Positions 49,225-52,669 of a stretch of DNA of 52,669 bases are shown in pieces. Made by a program: the position numbers and the translations under genes. Every line of letters begins with the position of its first letter. Within the stretch, counting starts at the first letter, position 1. The notes beneath the pieces were generated by a model. The model ran no database searches, had not been told where the DNA came from, and saw only the letters and a list, made by a program, of their open reading frames with translations. The stretch is from JAFGJU01 sp964570935 (lineage in GTDB: Bacteria > Eisenbacteria > RBG-16-71-46 > JAFGJU01), in contig CAZMZP010000059.1 of NCBI GenBank assembly GCA_964570935.1, positions 1 to 52,669 of the forward strand, in the 5' to 3' direction.

Positions 49225-50892
49225 ATGGCGATGACTGACTGCGAGAAGCTGAGAGAAGCCGAGAAGAAATGGCGGGAGCGCTGCAAGCCCGCCGCGACGC
49301 AGAGAGACGCCCTTTTCGAGACGATCTCGGGAGAGCCGGTGAAGGATCTCTACACGCCGTGCGACGTAGAGGGCATGGATTACGGCCGCGACCTGGGTTT
49401 CCCGGGTGAATTCCCGTTCACGCGAGGAGTCAGGAACAACATGTACCGCGGCCGGCTCTGGACCATGCGGCAGTTCTCCGGGTTCGGCACGGCCATGGAC
49501 ACCAACAAGAGGTATCACTTCCTGCTGGACCGCGGCCAAACGGGCCTCAGTGTGGCCTTCCACTTGCCGACCATAATGGGCTACGACTCCGACCACCCCA
49601 GGTCGCTGGGCGAGGTCGGCCGCTGCGGAGTAGCCATAGACTCGCTGGAAGACATGGAAGTGCTGTTCGACGAGATCCCCCTGGACAAGGTCAGCACGTC
49701 CATGACGATCAACGCGCCGGCCTCGATACTGCTCGCCTTCTACATCTGTGTGGCCGAGAAGCAGGGCGTGAGCTCTGACAGGATATCCGGCACGATCCAG
49801 AACGACATCCTGAAGGAGTACATCGCGCAGAAGAGCTGGATTTTCCCGCCCGAGCCCTCCATTCGCATCATCACCGACATCATGGGGTTCTGCGCGGACC
49901 ACGTTCCCAGGTGGAACACGATCAGCATCAGCGGGTACCACATAAGGGAGGCGGGTTCGACCGCGGCACAGGAGCTCGCGTTCACGCTAGCCGACGGGTT
50001 CGCATACGTGGAGGCGGGCATGAAGGCCGGGCTGGACGTGGACGTGTTTGCCCCGCGACTCTCGTACTTCTTCAACGCTCACCTGGATTTCTTCGAGGAG
50101 ATCGCCAAGTACCGCGCGGCGCGCAGAATATGGGCGCGGGAGATGAAGGAGAAGTACAAGGCCAAGAAACCGGAGTCCTGGCTGCTGAGGTTCCACACTC
50201 AGACGGCAGGGTGTTCTCTGACGGCGCAGCAGCCCGAGAACAACATAGTGAGGACCGCCTACGAGGGTCTCTCGGCCGTGCTGGGAGGCACGCAGTCGCT
50301 TCACACAAACTCGATGGACGAGACTCTCGCGCTGCCGAGTGAGAAGGCCGTCCTGATCGCGCTCAGGACGCAGCAGATCATCGCGTGCGAGACGGGCGTG
50401 GCAAACACGATAGACCCGTTGGCGGGCTCCTACTTCGTCGAGGCCCTGACCAACCGGCTCGAGAAGGAGGCGTACGACTACTTCGACAGGATCGAGAGCA
50501 TGGGAGGGGTGGTCAAGGCCATCGACAGGTGCTTCTTCCAGAAGGAAATCTCGGACGCCGCCTACGCCTACCAGAAGAAGATCGAACAGGAGAAGGCTAT
50601 CGTCGTCGGAGTCAACGCATACGTGATCGAAAACGAGAAGATAGAGATCCCGATTCTGCAAATAGACCCGGAGGTCGAACGCATTCAAGTGGAGAGGGTC
50701 AAAGCGCTCAGGGCAAGAAGGGACAACGGCCTCGTGAAGAGGCGCCTCGAAGCCCTGAAGAGCGCCGCCGCGGGCGGAGAAAACCTGATGCCGGTGATCG
50801 TCGAGGCGGCCCGGGCGTACGTGACTCTCGGCGAGATGATAGACGTACTCAAGAGTGTGTTCGGAGAATACAAGGAGAGGCCCGTTTTCTGA
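49225..50892 (+). CDS. icmA: B12-dependent acyl-CoA mutase large subunit, predicted isobutyryl-CoA mutase
   Basis: A 555-residue catalytic subunit of the methylmalonyl-CoA mutase family, cobalamin domain separate. It has the family core GLSVAFHLPTIMGYDSDHPR and GTIQNDILKEY, and the C-terminal GEYKERPVF end. At the substrate site, MRQFSGFG gives Phe84 where methylmalonyl-CoA mutase has Tyr89, and YIAQKSW gives Gln202 where it has Arg207. The spacing of 118 residues is the same. Phe plus Gln is the isobutyryl-CoA mutase pattern, so it should interconvert isobutyryl- and n-butyryl-CoA. The 2-hydroxyisobutyryl type (Ile, Asp) is not matched. ATG 49225 and 49231 are both plausible; GTG 49201 is also in frame. 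Confidence 0.9.
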   Translation: MAMTDCEKLREAEKKWRERCKPAATQRDALFETISGEPVKDLYTPCDVEGMDYGRDLGFPGEFPFTRGVRNNMYRGRLWTMRQFSGFGTAMDTNKRYHFLLDRGQTGLSVAFHLPTIMGYDSDHPRSLGEVGRCGVAIDSLEDMEVLFDEIPLDKVSTSMTINAPASILLAFYICVAEKQGVSSDRISGTIQNDILKEYIAQKSWIFPPEPSIRIITDIMGFCADHVPRWNTISISGYHIREAGSTAAQELAFTLADGFAYVEAGMKAGLDVDVFAPRLSYFFNAHLDFFEEIAKYRAARRIWAREMKEKYKAKKPESWLLRFHTQTAGCSLTAQQPENNIVRTAYEGLSAVLGGTQSLHTNSMDETLALPSEKAVLIALRTQQIIACETGVANTIDPLAGSYFVEALTNRLEKEAYDYFDRIESMGGVVKAIDRCFFQKEISDAAYAYQKKIEQEKAIVVGVNAYVIENEKIEIPILQIDPEVERIQVERVKALRARRDNGLVKRRLEALKSAAAGGENLMPVIVEAARAYVTLGEMIDVLKSVFGEYKERPVF

Positions 50893-50997
50893 GGACACCG
50901 CCGGGCGGCCGAGGAGCCGTGCGTATGACCCTCGCCCAGCGGCCGGCGTGACACGAAGCGGCGGTGAACCTCCCGGCATGAAAGGTGGATGAGCGAC

Positions 50998-51411
50998 ATG
51001 GAAAGAAAGGTGAGAGTCCTGGTGGCGAAGCCTGGTCTTGACGGTCACGACAGGGGGGCCAAGGTGGTTGCGAGCGCCATGCGCGACGCGGGCATGGAAG
51101 TCATATACACCGGCCTCCACCAGACCCCGGAGATGATCGCGGAGGCCGCGGTCCAGGAGGACGTGGACGTAGTGGGGCTGAGCGTCCTTTCCGGCGCGCA
51201 CATGACTCTGTTTCCCAAGGTCGTCCAGCTGCTCAGGGAAAAAGGGGTGGACGACGTGCTGGTGGTCGGAGGGGGGATCATCCCCGAGGCGGACGTGCAG
51301 GAACTGGCCAAGGCGGGTGTAGCTAGGATTTTCGGCCCCGGCTCTCCTACCACCGAGATAACGTCGTACATAAAGGACTGGTTCAAGAGCTCCGAGAGGG
51401 CCAGCGTCTGA
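50998..51411 (+). CDS. icmB: acyl-CoA mutase small (cobalamin-binding) subunit
   Basis: A 137-residue B12-binding domain protein. The base-off/His-on motif DxHxxG is read in KPGLDGHDRGAK, with SVLSGAHMTLFP and VGGGIIPE completing the cobalamin site. It binds adenosylcobalamin and pairs with the large subunit to make the active mutase. ATG 50998 has AGGTGG nine bases upstream, whereas ATG 50989 abuts that site. It lies 105 bp after the large-subunit gene. Confidence 0.94.
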   Translation: MERKVRVLVAKPGLDGHDRGAKVVASAMRDAGMEVIYTGLHQTPEMIAEAAVQEDVDVVGLSVLSGAHMTLFPKVVQLLREKGVDDVLVVGGGIIPEADVQELAKAGVARIFGPGSPTTEITSYIKDWFKSSERASV

Positions 51412-51469
51412 ATCACCGTCACAAACAAGGCGACGTGCCCTGTTCGCCGCAAGAGAAAGGAAGAGCAAA

Positions 51470-52138
51470 GTGACTAGTCTGTTCAGCGGCATTCGAAAGT
51501 CGAGTCTTTCACCCGCGGCGTCTTGCTGCGTCGCGTTTCTCGTGGCGATATTCCTGGTTCCGGTCTCGCCCGCGTCGGCGGCGCTGTCTTGGCAGGTCGA
51601 CGGCTCCATCGGTTACCTTTTTGTGAGCGAGGCGCAGGGCACGCCGTGGTTCAAGGACACGGCGCTTCCGGCGCTCTCGGTTGGGTTCGGGGGGGGCACC
51701 TGGCTCGTGGGTGCGGCGGCCGACTACTGCCGCAGGACCACCAGCTACGAGGGCACGGTGCCGGGTTACACGGTCTGGGACGAGACCGTGGAGCACCAGA
51801 CCAGGAACTCCTCCTTCAGGGCCTTCGCTAAGTACTACCCCGGTGGGCGGGAAAAGCGGGTGGCCCCTTACCTCGGGGTCGGCGTGGGGCCGGCCATGAC
51901 TTCCGTCGAGTATACCGGCGCCATCAGCGGCCGCAGCGCGTCCGAGAAGGAGTTCCGGCTGAGCTACGCAGGGACGCTGGGCGCGCAGCTGAAGTTGGAG
52001 TCGCTGCCCGTCCACACGTTCCTCGAGGTCTCGTACGGAGGACTCGGGGAGATCTCCGACCTGGCCGAGGACTCGATGGTTCCGGCGGAAGAATTGACGT
52101 TTGTGAGCGTTGCCGTGGGCGTCGGGACGAGCTTCTGA
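51470..52138 (+). CDS. predicted outer-membrane beta-barrel protein
   Basis: A 222-residue exported protein with a signal peptide ending near SPASAA. The rest shows alternating hydrophobic strands with aromatic girdles, such as ALSVGFGGGTWLVGAAADYC, YLGVGVGPAMTSVEY and VSVAVGVGTSF. The final residue is Phe, the usual end for BamA-inserted barrels. Around eight strands would fit an OmpA/OmpX-sized barrel. GTG 51470 has AAGGAAGAG before it. It stands between the mutase small subunit and an acyl-CoA dehydrogenase, an odd place for a surface protein; no role is evident. Confidence 0.8.
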   Translation: MTSLFSGIRKSSLSPAASCCVAFLVAIFLVPVSPASAALSWQVDGSIGYLFVSEAQGTPWFKDTALPALSVGFGGGTWLVGAAADYCRRTTSYEGTVPGYTVWDETVEHQTRNSSFRAFAKYYPGGREKRVAPYLGVGVGPAMTSVEYTGAISGRSASEKEFRLSYAGTLGAQLKLESLPVHTFLEVSYGGLGEISDLAEDSMVPAEELTFVSVAVGVGTSF

Positions 52139-52191
52139 TATGTGATAAGCCCGCGCGGCCTTGGTAATGATGTACCAACAAGGAGAACTGT

Positions 52192-52669
52192 ATGGAGCTC
52201 ACGCCCGAACAGGAAATGGTGAGAAAGTCTGTTCGCAAGTTCGCTCTTGAGGTGGTTGAGCCCAGGGCAAAGGAAATCGACGAGACGTGCGAGTTCCCAT
52301 GGGACACCGTCAAGAAAATGGGAGAGATGGGTCTCATGGGAATTTGTTTTCCGCCCGAGTACGGCGGCGCGGGGCTGGACACGGTGTGCTACGCAATCGC
52401 GGTCGAGGAGCTCTCTCGGGTGTGCGGCTCGACCGGAATAACGCTGGCCGCGCATGTCTCTCTGGGGGCGTACCCCATATATGCGTTCGGAACGGAGGAG
52501 CAGAAGCGGAAGTACCTTGTCCCGCTGGCCAAGGGAGAACAGATCGGCGCCTTCGGGCTGACCGAGCCGAACGCCGGCTCCGACGCCGGCGGAACCGAGA
52601 CCACGGCCGTCAGGGACGGGGACAGCTACGTGCTCAACGGCACGAAGATATTCATTACGAGCGCGGGTG
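52192..52669 (+). CDS. acyl-CoA dehydrogenase (3' truncated)
   Basis: The first 159 residues of an acyl-CoA dehydrogenase run off the window edge. The N-terminal helical domain is typical (LTPEQEMVRKSVRKFALEVV, FPPEYGGAGLD, LAAHVSLGAYPIYAFGTEEQ). It reaches the FAD-binding FGLTEPNAGSDAGG and LNGTKIFITSAG. AAGGAGAA precedes ATG 52192. It oxidises short-chain acyl-CoA (butyryl- or isobutyryl-CoA are likely given the mutase upstream), passing electrons to ETF. The catalytic Glu lies outside the window. Confidence 0.95.
   Translation, partial: MELTPEQEMVRKSVRKFALEVVEPRAKEIDETCEFPWDTVKKMGEMGLMGICFPPEYGGAGLDTVCYAIAVEELSRVCGSTGITLAAHVSLGAYPIYAFGTEEQKRKYLVPLAKGEQIGAFGLTEPNAGSDAGGTETTAVRDGDSYVLNGTKIFITSAG

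Noticed and set aside
47632..49941. 769-codon minus-strand open frame
   Set aside because: Runs antisense through cobO, meaB and the mutase gene, all of which have clear family motifs.
1..52669. tRNA, rRNA, CRISPR arrays, insertion sequences and integrases
   Set aside because: None seen on reading both strands; no repeat-spacer pattern, transposase motif or CCA-type tRNA fold was found by eye.

Overview
The window is GC-rich bacterial chromosome, read as two incomplete edge genes plus about 40 complete ones. Several secreted proteins end in the same C-terminal Ig-like module (PNPFNP-type start, Gr-V-type middle, GvYf-L end). That module is typical of Bacteroidetes-style type IX or FlgD-like sorting tails and is common in uncultured FCB-group lineages such as Eisenbacteria, Krumholzibacteriota, Latescibacteria and Fermentibacteria. 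Lipoproteins, a predicted outer-membrane barrel and a Tat-exported superoxide dismutase point to a diderm. I infer an FCB-type candidate-phylum heterotroph. No rRNA or tRNA was seen, so the phylum is not settled.

Region 1 (1-18821) is an alpha-glucan utilisation locus. It holds the end of a GH57 protein, a maltodextrin-type ABC importer (binding lipoprotein plus two permeases, no ATPase here), glnS as a housekeeping passenger, two secreted starch-binding-type proteins, a secreted GH13 alpha-amylase on the minus strand, a UPF0182 membrane protein and a 1276-residue secreted GH57 protein. Several sigma-70-like promoters and intrinsic terminators can be read between these genes.

Region 2 (18870-21907, minus strand) is a butyrate kinase / phosphate butyryltransferase operon with a third, divergent Ptb-like protein. 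Region 3 (22180-25919) pairs a membrane-GAF-SpoIIE phosphatase with a polysaccharide flippase. Region 4 (26181-30886) pairs a seven-repeat beta-propeller secreted protein with an M6 metalloprotease, both with sorting tails. Region 5 (30912-33585) holds small redox and Fe-S genes: an 8Fe ferredoxin, DUF116, a NifU-like scaffold, an MTH1187-type protein and a lipoprotein isoaspartyl methyltransferase. Region 6 (33710-40443) is RNA/DNA repair and membrane housekeeping: rtcB, archease, ligA, an M50-CBS protease and a CaCA-type exchanger.

Region 7 (40513-42852) is the most unusual stretch. Three successive genes each carry a PD-(D/E)XK-like nuclease signature of a different kind, with a 66-residue acidic protein between them. 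The first part has visibly lower GC than its flanks. No methylase, transposase or Cas gene accompanies them. This is my main candidate for an undescribed, possibly defence-related cassette. Region 8 (42931-45808) has an unknown Cys-rich protein, a Tat-SOD, an OsmC C-terminal remnant and a SnoaL-like secreted protein.

Region 9 (45840-52669) has a DASS transporter on the minus strand, then cobO, meaB, an acyl-CoA mutase large and small subunit, a beta-barrel protein and an acyl-CoA dehydrogenase. The mutase large subunit has Phe84 and Gln202 where methylmalonyl-CoA mutases have Tyr and Arg, which predicts an isobutyryl-CoA mutase. That fits the nearby ptb/buk genes as a route between isobutyryl-CoA, butyryl-CoA and butyryl phosphate.
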